From Termitomyces sp. T153 (lineage: Eukaryota > Basidiomycota > Agaricomycetes > Agaricales > Lyophyllaceae): DNA of 64,000 nucleotides. The translations under genes were made by a program, and so were the position numbers. The stretch lies in the NCBI GenBank assembly GCA_018296165.2, contig JACKQL020000113.1:62001-126000 (forward strand), read 5' to 3'. The notes under the pieces were generated by a model, which saw only the letters and a list, made by a program, of their open reading frames with translations, searched no databases and was not told the origin of the DNA. This document shows, piece after piece, positions 34,961 to 46,747 of this stretch (position 1 is its first letter; each line of letters begins with the position of its first letter).

Positions 34961-35147
34961 AGGTTGGTAATAACCTAAAATATTGCAGACAAGTACACTA
35001 GGATATTGATTCATGGACTGGGAAATCAACAGAAGGCAATAGAAACAGGTGAGGGTAGAGTAGGAATTGTGAATCATGAGAATTTTCATCTGGTGAATGG
35101 CAGAAAGCAGAGGTGGGACGAGAATCGGCATGCCTGCCGCCACAGTT

Positions 35148-35344
35148 GATACACTTAATAATAAAAGTTCAGCATGGGCCAGCTTGATCCACCTAATAAT
35201 AAAAGTTCAGCATGGGCCAGCTTGATCCACCTAATAATCAAAGTTCAGCATGGGCCAGCTTGATACACCTAATAATAAAAGTTCAGCATGGGCCAGCTTG
35301 ATACACCTAATAATAAAAGTTCAGCATGGGCCAGCTTGATACAT
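35148..35344. repeat. 39-bp minisatellite, five units
   Basis: Five head-to-tail copies of a 39-bp unit containing AGTTCAGCATGGGCCAGC and ending CTTGATNCACCTAATAAT. Copies differ only by single bases (CCAC or ACAC, AAAA or CAAA). The unit is 13 codons long and is open in one frame, but no gene is evident. It lies just after the decayed membrane-protein copy. Confidence 0.95.
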
Positions 35345-36190
35345 AAGCTACGCGTAGGTCTGGCGAATCCTGATCAATGGTCTTCAAGCTATTCGTTCTT
35401 GATAATCGCAATTCTACAGACGACTCCTGAAATGAAAGGTCAGGTCAGTACTGCTTTTCGTTGGCTCTTCGTTCATGTCCTGGTTCAAAACTCGTGTCGA
35501 CTAATAAGCGTAAGTGGTTTAGACACACCTACTTGAACGGAATGTGCGACTAGTACTGTTACATCGTGTCGTTGCAAACTGGATGCTCGCTCGGGGTTCG
35601 AACTTTGAAGCGGCTGCTGAAATGCTCGCGTTCTTTGAACCTGACTGCCAAGACGGCTGCCTACGACTACGGCGACGACGATGACGATGACCTGTGCACT
35701 CCCCGCCATCGCCAGAAATTGTGTTAAAGGCACCTCGACCTCGCTATGGCCCGCCTCGGTCAAGTCGTAGTCGCTAGCCACGCCGCCTGCCCCTACGCAC
35801 CAATAGTAATGAACGCGGCCCCGCAGACCCTTACTCCACTGTGTAACCTCGCACGTCATGCGCCACGGACATTGTGCACACGCCTCTTGGATGGTCTCAA
35901 CATTCTACAATCACGCATGGATCCATGCACGGCTGCTGCCGATATATAGGATGTCGGGCCATCGGACGAGAGGTAAGAATGTGTTCAAATCTACGGTACT
36001 GTCGGAGAAGAGGATGTGACGTCCTTTTTCTGTTCAGTCGTAGCTTTCCAACGGATACAATAGGTAGTCCTGAATAATTCAATCTATCATATACACCTTT
36101 TACACAAAGTTTCATATACGAATTCTCACCAACGGCTGACATTGTTACCCTTTATAAATTACCCTGCTGACCTCTCAAAAATATCACAGA
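35345..36190. other. Intergenic stretch, one doubtful frame
   Basis: A 124-codon minus-strand frame with an ATG (35485-35859) contains a hydrophobic stretch (SAQVIVIVVAVVVG) but shows no motif or neighbour relation. I do not call it a gene. Nothing else stands out. Confidence 0.35.
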
Positions 36191-36643
36191 ATGCCCTCTA
36201 TGAACGCAAACACCCTACCCACCTCGCCTGAAGCCCGTATCCATCCCCTCCCCACCGCCCTACTCAAACTCCAACACTATATTTACCAAACCTATCTCTC
36301 ACCCTCATCCCCCTACACCCAATCTTCCCTCTTCAAACAATACGCTCCCCTCACCATCCTCCTCACCATCTTCGTTCTCCCGCGCTTCATCGACCTCTCT
36401 ACATCCACATCCATACTCCCCTTGCATATACTCGCCCACCTCCTCTTCGGCGCGTGCGCGGGACTCGTGGCGCTCAGAGTATTGATTTGGGTCGGCGCGA
36501 GGATGGTATGGGCTTTTTGTGAATTTGATCTAGGCGGTGCGAGAGAAAGGGAGAAGATACGTGGGGAGAGTCATCGTGCGGATGGAGAGATGGAGATGGA
36601 GCTTACGCAGGGGAATCTTATTTTTGGCGGGCTGTTTGGGTGA
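36191..36643 (+). CDS. Small membrane protein, 150 aa
   Basis: An intronless 150-residue frame starts at ATG 36191, about 10 bp after an A-rich context. It carries two hydrophobic segments, near residues 52-66 (YAPLTILLTIFVLPRF) and 75-110 (ILPLHILAHLLFGACAGLVA), and an acidic, charged C terminus (GAREREKIRGESHRADGEM). No signal-peptide cleavage motif is evident, so it is probably an integral membrane protein. The family is not recognised. Codon use is biased to C-ending codons in the first half, like expressed genes nearby. Confidence 0.5.
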   Translation: MPSMNANTLPTSPEARIHPLPTALLKLQHYIYQTYLSPSSPYTQSSLFKQYAPLTILLTIFVLPRFIDLSTSTSILPLHILAHLLFGACAGLVALRVLIWVGARMVWAFCEFDLGGAREREKIRGESHRADGEMEMELTQGNLIFGGLFG

Positions 36644-37955
36644 CTTCTGTCACTATGTCTTTTTCCTTTCTTTTCGAATCGTCCGTTGCCTCAATGTCTT
36701 GATATTCGATCCACTGTCCCTCTATACGTCTACATCGCTGCAGCGTACTACGTCAGTCAGACCTTAAATCATGCCGACTCCAAAGTATACGGTGGCTGAC
36801 TCCTTTGAAAAGCAGGGTTCAAACACGATACATCCTCATTTCAGACTGACAGTATTGCTCCTTGTATGTATACATGGCCCAACTACCATCTACGCAAAAA
36901 ATAGAAGAACAGGTGCCTGAGTATGTTTGTCAGTGCTCTAACGGAGGTACTTGCTGTCGTTCTCTATTATGACGCCACACCCGGTCTCGGTCCGCCCCGT
37001 TCTGGAGTCTAAACTATCAAAATCACCTAAAATCATCTAGGATTCTATACTAGCAAATCACATTTGACATATTTTCTCGAAATTTGATCACGATGGGTCT
37101 TCTGTGTCTTGTAAAATTTGACTCATACATCAGATCATCAAAAGTGATTGAGAAGCAAAAAACATAAAGAACTGTTTCGGACCCCCACTTGGATCGCGAT
37201 CTACGTAGATATCAAAAAACTCTGTATGATCAGCAGATTATGCTCGATATACTTTGAGTTTGATAAGATGTTTTCTATGTTCGAGGACTATAGCCACACA
37301 TCCGTACCCATCCGAAGATTACAAACTGCGGGAGGTCCGATCTATTCCGGTGGGCCGTTTTAAATGTGGAAGCGCCGCACATATTGTATATCTATGCCTG
37401 TCCTCGCTTCGTGATGATACTTATTTTGTGGCAAACTCAAAGAACACACACACACAATGTCATCAGATACATCTTTTCTAAACGGCCAGCCAGGACACTA
37501 TTATATTCACAGCTATCACTTTTGGGCCCCAAGCCCTCCGGTACGTACCCCAATTGTACTCTCGACACGCCCATTTCGCTTAAATCGATAGTCGAGATAA
37601 TTATTTACGATAGTCTCCTCTTAGTCAACTCCTAGGTCCGTCTGCCTCACAGATTTACTGAAACACCCGTGATCTCAGCTAGAATTCTGCCTGCGTTCCA
37701 AAATCGACCCACGGTGTTTTTCGCGAAGTGCGTGAATATTTTTCCATCGCCGACGGTCTACCCCACGACTACGTTTAGCTGATCTTACAAAATGCACTGG
37801 AATCCGGAAAAATATACAGTCCGTAAAGAGGGGGTCGGTTAATCCTTAACTCGGCGCGCAGTTTAGAGTGTTCCTGGTAAAGGTAGAAAGCTTCAAGTGT
37901 TGACTGACTATCATAGTATTAGTACTTCCAAAGTTAACGTTTCTTTCTGTGATGA

Positions 37956-38023
37956 AAGTTTTACCTCGGTACTTCCCTCGATACTTCGCAAGTTTTACCT
38001 CGGTACTTCCCTCGATACTTCGC
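37956..38023. repeat. Perfect 34-bp tandem duplication
   Basis: Two identical adjacent copies of a 34-bp unit that begins AAGTTTTACCTCGG and ends GATACTTCGC. No gene overlaps it convincingly. Confidence 0.95.
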
Positions 38024-38413
38024 CTTCCCGTCCCTCGGGTGGCTTCCTGCGTTAGAGAAAATGCACGTATTTAATTCTACTCGAAAAGAGGATGACATCG
38101 TAGTCGTGATGCCTACATTACCCAATTCGCAAAACTTGATTCTGGATGCCGAACATCTGTATCTAGAGGACGTAGAGAACTCGAACCTGAAATCAAAGAA
38201 TGCTAACATCGGACCCATTCTGTTTGATGAGGATTGTATCAAACGACCACTAGCATCATGCGTGACACGGAAGATAAGATACCTGTCGCTCAGTTCTGAG
38301 CCAACCAAGAACCTTAACCGAAAACCTCAGCCAAAAAAACTTGACAAAAAGCCCTGACCCTTCTAGACAAGTTTTTTCCTGTCCTCTGAGAAGTGAAAAG
38401 CTGTCACAGGAAC

Positions 38414-38439
38414 AAAGTGTGACACATGTGTCGCACTTT
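38414..38439. repeat. 26-bp near-palindrome centred on ACATGT
   Basis: The half-site AAAGTGTGACAC is followed by its reverse complement with one mismatch pair (GTGTCGCACTTT). A related half-site, ATGTGTCGCACAT, follows at about 38446-38458. The spacing resembles a dimer-binding site, but no gene start is close by. Confidence 0.7.
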
Positions 38440-39161
38440 GCCGAAATGTGTCGCACATTTACATATGGCCGATTGAATTTCAAGATCACATTGCATTGTT
38501 TCTGTATGTATGTATCTACCAGGTTGGTCCCGCTTATCCAGCTATGAGATATCGAAGACTACTGCGACTGGAAATACTGTTAACTTCAGATGTTTCAATA
38601 AGGTAGACTCTTTTCTAATTTGCTGCATTGTGAAGCACCCGTTTACTCTTGACCCTTTTTATCGTTGTACAGATGGCAAGGTTTTGGCTCATCTTGGAGT
38701 AAAATTGGATGGAAATTTTATAATCGTACAAATCGTGTGTAACTTAACGTCGCGTATCTGTGGTCTACCAGTTGCCCCTTCTCATATATATATCGCGAGA
38801 AGAGTAAAACTGTCGTGTTGAAATTTTTCGAAATATACAAAGCATGAACAGATAAGTAAACACTGTAATCATAGAAAGGTCATAGGGCTATCAGCTCGAG
38901 TCGACATCAAGTACGACATTTTCGAATCAGCGGTATCAAGTATATGCGTGTATGTGATGAGTTGAGGAATGGAGGATTTCGTAGATATGGATGACAACTT
39001 TCAAACGAGACCAAGCTCGTAGTTGCACATATCGCAGTCAATATGTCAGATGTCATCAAGATCATTGACGTGAAAGAAACGAAAAAAAAACGAAGACGGC
39101 CCTAGCGTTGTTAACTAGCGCATCCTAGCAACAGCAACAGGGATGGCGAACTAGCGCCGAA

Positions 39162-41181
39162 TTACCATGATGTGGAGTCGATTCGCGGACCGCGGCGATG
39201 ACGGCGACGGTGTATTGCGATGCCGCGTTTCGTGGAGGAGCGTGTGCCATTCGAATGTGAGTCCGAACGATGATGGCAGTGGCCTGAGCTCAACCCACCT
39301 GATGCAGGGGGCAAAACTTGAGTCGCAACGGCAGCGGGAGGCCTGATGGATGCAGTCGATGTGGTGGTGGTCGTCCTGGTTGTGGTAGGTCCTGATACAA
39401 CTGCAGAGTTGGTGGCCATGCTAGTGGGTAGAATCGCGGATGTGGAGCTGGTATCCATCGATACAGATACAGAGCTGGCGGGCATCGATACAGAGCTGGC
39501 GGGCATCGATACAGAGCTGGCGGGCATCGATACAGAGCTGGCGGTTATTGATAGTACAGAGCTCGTGGCTTTGGGTCCCAGTCCAGATACAGAAGGAATA
39601 GCCTGAGAACCCGAACCTGAGCTTGAATCAGTTGGGTAGCCCTGTGAGGGTGGAGCGAAGATGTCGTTCTGAGCACCTAGATACGGTACATCGGGTTAAT
39701 AGCAACCTCTTAAGTTTATGTTCTGAGCGCCTACCATCGAAAAACCCGAGCTTCTGGCTGTACGCGGGCGACTTCGGATTTCCTGAGAAGTCGTAGCCAG
39801 ACACATGGACGTTGTTCCCATCAAGCTGGTTCCAGTAGATCATCTGCTTGGCACCTTTGGTGCACTTAGAGGCGTCACCCTCACACCAAACGGGCGGTTT
39901 GGCGACAGCGACGGGCGCCATGGAGGTTGCTCCAGTAACTTTGCATCGGAAGCCTTGGTGGTAGATGTTCGGCTGGCCGCAACTAGGATTGAAAGTACGT
40001 CTATTAAGAGGCGGAGGAAGATTGAGCTGAACAGAATAAAACGTACCCGTTGGGGACCCAGCCCCACTATGTATAAGAGTGAATATTTTATCAATATGTT
40101 TTCGGCGGAGTTGAAATGCTTACTGCACAGATACAACCACCAGGAGGACACGCAGGAAGGGCGGAGGGAACAGCGTAAGAAGTGAGACGCTTCCAGGGAG
40201 TGCTAGATGTGACAAAGTTAGACTAGACGACTACTTTTGTAATAAATTTGAAACGTACTGATACCGAACACTGAACACAACCAGATTCTCAGGGGTCACC
40301 TTAGAAAGATCCGACTTATTGTGTTGTCAGTTCGCGAAATAACAACCAACTGGGTAGGAAACACTGTCAAAAACGTACGAACCTGGTAAGAAATAGCGAA
40401 CGCCGTTCCAGCTGCCATGGTCTCGTTCTGGGTGTGGACTATATAAACAAGACATATAGGTAAATCTGGATGAGAATCGAGGTTGATTGTACGAAGACAC
40501 GCACTGTTCGGGTCCGTTATGCAATCATCACTTCCGTGCTACAAAAATCAGATTCATTCAAATGGATTCAAAAGAAACATACGAAAGCATCGGTGTGCGG
40601 CTGACCATCTACCCAATCACTGATGTATTGACCATCATACGAAAGGGTCGTTGTAGCACGGTTGGAGGCGATCTCGACAGTGAACTCCTTACCAGCTGGA
40701 CTTTGAAAGCAGTCAATATGGATACTGGGAATGACATTAATCCCTCCCGGACTGAACTTACAGCTCTAGGAATTGGCCTTCAGGAGGAGGAAATTGATCG
40801 CACTGCGTTTTCGAAGTGAAGTGGGTCAGTATGTATATCTTGATCGGGCGCACACAAGATGCCAGTTTCGGTTACGACTTACTCCGTCAACGTGATGGAC
40901 TTCCAACAATAAATATGAATGATTACCTGTAATGAAGAGCAAAAAAACTTACACCACCATAGACTCTTAGGGAGCATGTACAACGGCGTCACAGGTGCAC
41001 TAGCGTTCTCATCGTCGGCCGTTTGAGGCCCCTGGAACTGTGCTCAGCAACGTAGAAAATCGTCAAGCATAGAATTTCGACGAACATTCCGACAATACAT
41101 GCCGTCGTTCCATGCCGCCAGATGGGCATTCGTTAACACAGCGTAGAGGGCGAAAGTGAGAATGAACGAAAGGGAAAACAT
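39162..41181 (-). CDS. AA14 lytic polysaccharide monooxygenase
   Basis: Twelve exons: 41086-41181, 40953-41037, 40883-40899, 40762-40802, 40583-40700, 40505-40538, 40383-40438, 40259-40314, 40124-40202, 40047-40066, 39735-39982, 39162-39676; phases agree, giving 454 residues. The signal peptide ends LTNA, exposing His20 as the mature N-terminal residue ([11 protein letters not shown]), the first arm of the copper histidine brace. AA14 blocks follow: [71 protein letters not shown] and [13 protein letters not shown]. The second copper His is probably in [11 protein letters not shown] (115 or 120). Founding AA14 enzymes oxidise xylan on cellulose. A Ser-rich linker with 7-residue repeats leads to an Arg/His-rich tail; no CBM1 is seen. 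Confidence 0.93.
39466..39549 (-). repeat. 21-bp tandem repeat in the AA14 linker
   Basis: Four adjacent 21-bp units on the plus strand (GATACAGAGCTGGCGGGCATC and a variant last unit). They encode the repeat ASSVSMP in the Ser-rich region after the AA14 catalytic domain. Copy changes are frame-neutral and would lengthen or shorten the linker. Confidence 0.95.
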
Positions 41182-41264
41182 TTTGGTAATTTAGAAATGA
41201 ATAAAGGATAGTGATAGGTAAAGATAGTGGGTGCTTTGTTATAAGAAAGCAGAAAGCCAGACTC

Positions 41265-41310
41265 TTTGGGGGAGAGGGGAGAGGGGAGAGGGGGAGTGGA
41301 GCGGGTGGAG
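41265..41310 (-). promoter_or_regulatory. Pyrimidine-rich tract upstream of AA14
   Basis: On the AA14 sense strand, 85-130 bp before the start codon, lies a run of CTCCCC and CCCTCT units. CT-rich blocks are common in promoters of well-expressed filamentous-fungal genes. Two GTGGAG sequences at its far end match the loose CreA consensus SYGGRG. The functional role is inferred. Confidence 0.35.
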
Positions 41311-41381
41311 TTCGTTATGGGAAAGGATAGATGAGGGTAGATATACATAGCAGGTGGAAAAGTAACCAAGGTCTAGGCGCG

Positions 41382-43006
41382 AAGAGAACGTGGGTTGCCA
41401 GGCACCGGTGGCGATTGAGCATGAGAACCATCAAATCCCAGTAGTTTATATGACCTTGGCATTCATCCCTGAAAGAGTCATCACCACGTTTTCATCGATA
41501 TTTGCGCCAGAAATTTTATCAAGTTCGTCGTACACGAGAACTTCATTGAAACTCGATGGAATCACTTTTTGCATGGTTTCAATCAACAATATCTGTTTCG
41601 ATAGAAGTAAAATTTACGATCGTCTGGTCAGTATTGTGGCGTTGAAATCATCTTACATACGTTCGCAGTGTCCCTAACGATGATACCACCAACCCTGATC
41701 TTCAATGGAACATGCATTCATTCGGGGCTTGATGATGATTTACTATTAGAAGCACGAAACGAGGCAATCCTTATTACCTGAGTCCTTTTCCCTTTAATCA
41801 GTCATACTATAGGTATCTTTGTCATGCTAAGAATGTACTTAGGAGATGAATGTACATACGAACCGGCATTTTGGCACGGTGTATAACCTACACCACACAA
41901 CTGCCAACATGTTTGGAAACAACAGAATACAAATCGACAATTGGACGTAACATGGCACGACGAGAATGCCGTACTTCTTCTGGACCTGTCAAGGTCATCT
42001 GACGTGTCAGTTAAAGCCAAGGTTTGAATATTTGAACTTGATCTTACCTTTCATAGTTGCTCCATAGTTGCTCATACGTCGCGATAAGAGTGTCCTTGGA
42101 TGCCCGGGTGGCCCATTCATCCGGATACAAACCTTCCAAGAGTCTATCTCCAAGACAACGTATCAACAAAATTACGAATAATAATGAGACGATGAGCCGA
42201 CAGATCGGTTAGGAAGATTCGAGAAGCCCATACGAAAGCTAGTATAGCAGATTCATGTGACAGGTTTTATGGTAGCTGAGGACAGGAGGTATACGAGCAG
42301 CAGAAAATTTGGTGGTGAGGTCAGCAGCTCTTTGAATGTCCACACCAAGGAATAAGATGACTCTGTTGACTTGAGATGCCATTTTTGTAGGCATTGTCGC
42401 AGTAAGTGTCGAAAAATAAGGTCCTGCCGCGGCCCGCGGGCGGGATAGCGCTATAGATAAGATAAGATCCGTCCCTCCACTGGCAATAAGTCCTTGCCAG
42501 TGGCAAGTAAGCATCCAGACGGCGCAGTGACCTAACATCCAACTGTGTAATTGACAAATTTGGACACAGTCGGACTACTTAGTTGCCATGAGGACGAGTG
42601 GAAATAGGTTGATGAACCGAAAAGCCCGTTCTATAATGACCCATATGGTTTTGAAAATTGATACAATACTTAAAATCCTGCTAGTGCTCGCCAGGCTTTA
42701 CTCACACTGGCAACACACAAATTTTGATGGAAAGTCTGAACATGAAAGGAATTGGGAAAATCCTGAGAGGATTTCGTCTGCAGTAGGTATAAGTTGATAC
42801 ATGAAAACGACCAGTAGCAGTTCACAAATCACAATATACCACGTATGACCGTGATAGCCAACTGGTGAATTAAATCCATTTTGTTTCTTTTGTTGGTGGT
42901 CTTTATCATGCGTCCTTGGTGCATTCTTGGGACATCCTCAAAAGTTAGCCCCCATGCAACTTGATCCTCTTCGAAGATAAAAATAATTACTTGTTATCTA
43001 TTCAGA
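41382..43006. other. Stretch with unassigned minus-strand coding-like pieces
   Basis: Minus-strand pieces near 42360-42000 read like protein across possible introns: MASQVNRVILFLGVDI, AFVWASRIFLTDLSAH, and LYPDEWATRASKDTLIATY before a GTAAGATC donor. I could not assemble a complete gene or name a family, and stops interrupt several joins. It may be a gene missed for lack of similarity, or a relic. Confidence 0.35.
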
Positions 43007-43957
43007 TCACTTTGGTATCGGAACGAGGCAGGGTGTGGCAAAGAAGATGACGGAAAGTATCTCTGGTAGGGCGAACAAGGGGTACCACAGGTGCTCGTTG
43101 TTCTGTTTTGAAACGTTGCCTACGGTGGCTATGGCAAATGCTTCACGTACAAGGAGCAGCGCTGCGATTAGGCATGAAATGTATGCACCATGTTTACTTC
43201 CCAAAGTATCTGTTTCAGAAGTTCTGAACCCAACCTTGCCTTTGAACAAAAGTCAGTCACCGATATTAGGTATATGTGTCAATGCTTGATGTCTTTTTAC
43301 CTTCGGTGAGAGCCAATCGTATTGTGTGGGCTGCAAGCACAGCAGTCAGAACGAGAAATATGATGGAGCTGGCCATTCTATAGACTTTGCCGTTCTGAGG
43401 GTCGCTACTGCTTGCTTTCGAGGAACCGATGATACCAAGAACGACCGCCGCCAACATAATTACCTTGAATATTGTACGATATTGTGTTAAGCGCAGGACA
43501 CTCCGTTCAGGGGGTGCATCCAGGAGCGACCACCTGAAGGATAAAAATCAGCTATAGCCTATATTGGCGAATTGTCGAAGGGGTGTAACGTACCTGTCGA
43601 GCACAAGAGTATAGGCCGAATACAGGAGAGCGAAAAATCCGACGCCGAAGAGCACTGAATTAGCAATATAGAGACTGAGATTTTCTCCCGCGGATTCTGA
43701 TCCAGCTAGGACGGCACGAATGGTAAAAGCAGCGATGCGTACTACGTGTGCTTCGATCAACCTCGGCATAAAAACAACAGATTTCTAGTTGGCTTACTGC
43801 AGCAGAAGAATGATAAGACGATGAACACATAAGTTGGCCGCCCGATAGACTGGCGTACGAACCATACAAACAAAGGGAAGTATGCTACTGCAAAGACGGC
43901 TGCTGGAGCTACAGATTCTACACCAAGTATCTTGGCATAGTTGATCTTGGTAGACAT
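43007..43957 (-). CDS. Multi-pass membrane protein, RTA1/DUF7702-like
   Basis: Four exons, 43798-43957, 43594-43741, 43301-43533 and 43007-43239, give 257 residues from ATG 43957. The hydrophobicity pattern shows about seven membrane helices: AAVFAVAYFPLFVWFV, YVFIVLSFFCC, IRIAAFTIRAVLA, ANSVLFGVGFFALLYS, VIMLAAVVLGIIG, SIIFLVLTAVLAA and ISCLIAALLLVREAF, with a final weaker one near LSVIFFATPCLV. Seven helices and the FxxxRxxAF pattern after helix 2 resemble the fungal RTA1-like or DUF7702 membrane proteins, often linked to lipid or drug responses. That assignment is by pattern only. No N-terminal signal peptide is evident. Confidence 0.7.
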
Positions 43958-45172
43958 GATGGGTACGGAAACTTCTAGGGGTCTGGAAGAACTGAGAATG
44001 CTCCAGATTCAGGGACTCCTGGAAATATATAGTAATCAGGCCGCTCATCATTGCACAGCAGAGACACTTCAGTTCGACAGCAAGACAGTGTGATTTTCAG
44101 GAGGCGATGCTCCTGAAATACAACCTTATTCTGACGGGCGTCAGCATATATTTTCTTGACCGGAGCTATACCTAAGATGAGTGATGCAACGCTTAGTAGG
44201 CTCTGAACGGGATGCTAACCAGAATTTTTTATGAGAGGAAATTCCTAATGCGGATACGTTCAAACCTAGAAAGGCCTGTGACCTAAAAACTTTGCAAACT
44301 GATTTATCTCAGACTTTGTGCCGTCGTGTAGTCAGAACACACGACATCGAACGCTACTGGAATGACCATGGTACAGCCATTCCGCAGTCACATCCGTCGA
44401 TATAGTTCTTATCTGTGATGTAATTGTATTCTTAGATCTGATGTGCATATGACAGTCGGGGCAGGCACTCAAATAAGTGCTAAGCGCCGATTCGACCGCT
44501 AATTTGAAATCACTTACACCATGTGAACGTCCATGGTTAAACCAAGTATGGCTCTTGACTAGCAAGATTACCCCAAATTGGTAGACACTACGATGAACGT
44601 TAGTGATGGCAAAAATAAGGATTTAAGGGAGCGTCGTTCTCGAAGATGCTTTATTGATCGCAGTAACTGAGATCTCAAACGTTACATGCAAGGCTCTTGG
44701 TGCGTAAGTCCCTATTTCTCTGATGCAAGATCCCTATGGAGCAAAATGAACATGAAAATAAAGATATTGGAGATATGCATTCCGTTTCTAGCATCCTTGG
44801 AGGAGTAGATCATTGCGGCTTTTGAGAGTAATAGATACACGGTTGCTAAAATTCTAAAGGCGACCACGGACCACTGCGGACGTTCTGGTAGCTTTGGAAC
44901 AAACCGTGTTGCTCACTGGAGAGAAGAAAATCAAAGGAGCTGATCACAAAAGACTCGGAAACGACCTTCGTGGAATGAACCTTGCGTCAATGTAAAACGA
45001 TTCTACACCTCTCTGTACTGAAGCCGAAAAGCACAGCTTACGACAGCGGTGCCAAGGAGAATTGCGAGTTTTATACGAGAATGGACACATGTTAAAAACG
45101 CATCCTAGAAGGCCCTAGATGACCCCAGATAGACCGATGTATTGAAATATCCAGTCAGATCCAATCTATAAA
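43958..45172. other. Intergenic stretch, nothing recognised
   Basis: This stretch lies upstream of the multi-pass membrane protein and holds the 3' flank of the BTB gene. Only short frames are present; no repeat, tRNA or coding chain was found. Confidence 0.5.
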
Positions 45173-46247
45173 TTACAAGTCCGGGAAGAAAGAGGATAGA
45201 GAATCGAAAAAGTCGCGACGCGTTTCGTTAAGTATCGTGTCCCATCTTGTATTGCAGTGCTGGCATACCGCATCTTCCACTACATCGCTCGTCCCTCTCT
45301 CCTGTTTATGGCTTCGCATCGTTCGCAGCGTAGTCAGAACATCCATGCTACGCATAATAGAGCGATGCAGAACCACGACACGCCAGTAGATATGCGGTTG
45401 GCACCCTCCCTCTGCTCTGCACTGCCACGTGTCAAGGGCTAACGACTCCAGGCGATCGGAAGTCCACCGCAGCATACGCTCGCGGCCCAATGCGACTTTT
45501 TCGCGGTCCGCTGGGGATAATAGGTATCCACGCACGCCACGAGCATGGCGCGGAGCTTGATTATGTTGACCGTATGTTGCATTGACTGGTAGACGTGAAA
45601 GATGATAGAAGGCCAGTGTCAGTACTTGCGGTTCGAACTTTCGTGCAAGCCGGATGACAGAGGCTGGTTCGGGGGCGACATCGTCCATGGTTGACCCTGG
45701 AGAGCTTTTGAGACGACGTGAGTAGAAAGCTTCGCGTTCATCCCAGGCTTGCAATGTCTGAGGCCAGTCCTCGCGAATATAGGATAGGATGGTCTCCTTC
45801 AGAGGGTCAATAGAAAACCGGTCAGCAAGCCTCAGTGCCCCGTACATCTTAAAGGCTATGTCAGGGTCTCCTTTTTGTATTGGGGCTGCGCTAAATACAT
45901 AACTAGTCAGTTCTATTTCAGAGATGAAGTCTGTCATCTTATTCGAGCTGGTTGGGCACTTACAATGGCTCGTAGAGGAACTTCAGAAATATGTTTAGGT
46001 CGCGAGGATCTTCTTGGAATTCAACAAGTGGTACACCATCATAAATTTCACGTTGTGACGGTGATGAGTCGGGGAAGATGTGGTCACTCAGTGCTTTTGA
46101 GTGTTTTGAGAGGATGGACTGGTGGACACGAAAGTATGTATGGTTGCCTCCATGGTCTCGGGTAAGAATCACAAGGTTTCCGTCGGCAAAGTAGAGGTCT
46201 GGATCGTTTGAAATATTTATACAAACGTCGTCAGAATCCACAGACAT
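45173..46247 (-). CDS. BTB/POZ domain protein
   Basis: Two exons, 45964-46247 and 45173-45890, joined across a 73-nt intron, encode 333 residues from ATG 46247. The N-terminal part is a BTB fold of the kind common in mushrooms: DPDLYFADGNLVILT, FRVHQSILSKHSKALSDHIF, and DLNIFLKFLYEP ending at the exon junction. The C-terminal 240 residues include a helical stretch (AFKMYGALRLADRFSIDPL) and a late CQHC pair in AVCQHCNTRWD. Such proteins often act as dimeric adaptors for Cul3 ubiquitin ligases, but no target can be inferred. An earlier in-frame non-ATG extension is ignored. Confidence 0.85.
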
Positions 46248-46747
46248 TGTTACCAATGAGCTGGTACTTATAATTGCCAGCTAGCGTTCGGTCAAAAGTG
46301 CATATAACAATTGGCAACACGTCATTGATCGAAAAGTGTCACGTGCAGTGACTGTAATCGTCCAAAAATTCGTATATACTCGAAACCAGCAACTTCGGTC
46401 GCTAAGGCTTGTTGACGGCCTTAGCGTTGAAATGAACAATTGCACAACGTTAACATCTGGTACTTAGACGTCAACAATTGGTAAACGTTTGGATTCCTTA
46501 TTGTCCTCCGTCGTCAAGCAGCTTATTATCTGTTATGTTCTTTGTGATTGTTCAAATATATATATATATACATGACCTTATCCCCAGTGTTCTTGACACT
46601 CACTCGTACTAGAAATGCAAGCATCACACGATGAAGCGCAAACACCAGCAACTTCAGTTTTACAGCAGGTTGTTGAAAAAGGCATGTTTTCTATTCTAGT
46701 CAAACCCTGCATTCCTACTTACATCGTAGACAGCAACAAGAATATTT
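46248..46747. other. Divergent gap between BTB and F-box genes
   Basis: This is the 500-bp divergent promoter region of the BTB gene (minus) and the F-box gene (plus). A short AT dinucleotide run lies at about 46557-46570. An ATG at 46615 opens a short frame that may be an upstream exon or leader of the F-box gene, with possible splice sites around 46669 and 46730, but this is uncertain. Confidence 0.4.

Larger units (their letters stand above)
36644..39161. other. Long intergenic stretch with small repeats
   Basis: About 2.5 kb without a supported gene. It includes a perfect 34-bp tandem duplication (37956-38023), a 26-bp near-palindrome (38414-38439) and short frames of no clear meaning (for example 38061-38357 plus). 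Confidence 0.5.

Noticed and set aside
35485..35859. 124-codon minus-strand frame with ATG and a hydrophobic stretch
   Set aside because: No motif, relative or splice context supports it, and the hydrophobic part could arise from a GACGAC-type repeat on the other strand.
37148..37635. Overlapping short plus-strand frames
   Set aside because: No motif, no coding-like composition and no splice partners. They appear to be chance frames in non-coding DNA.
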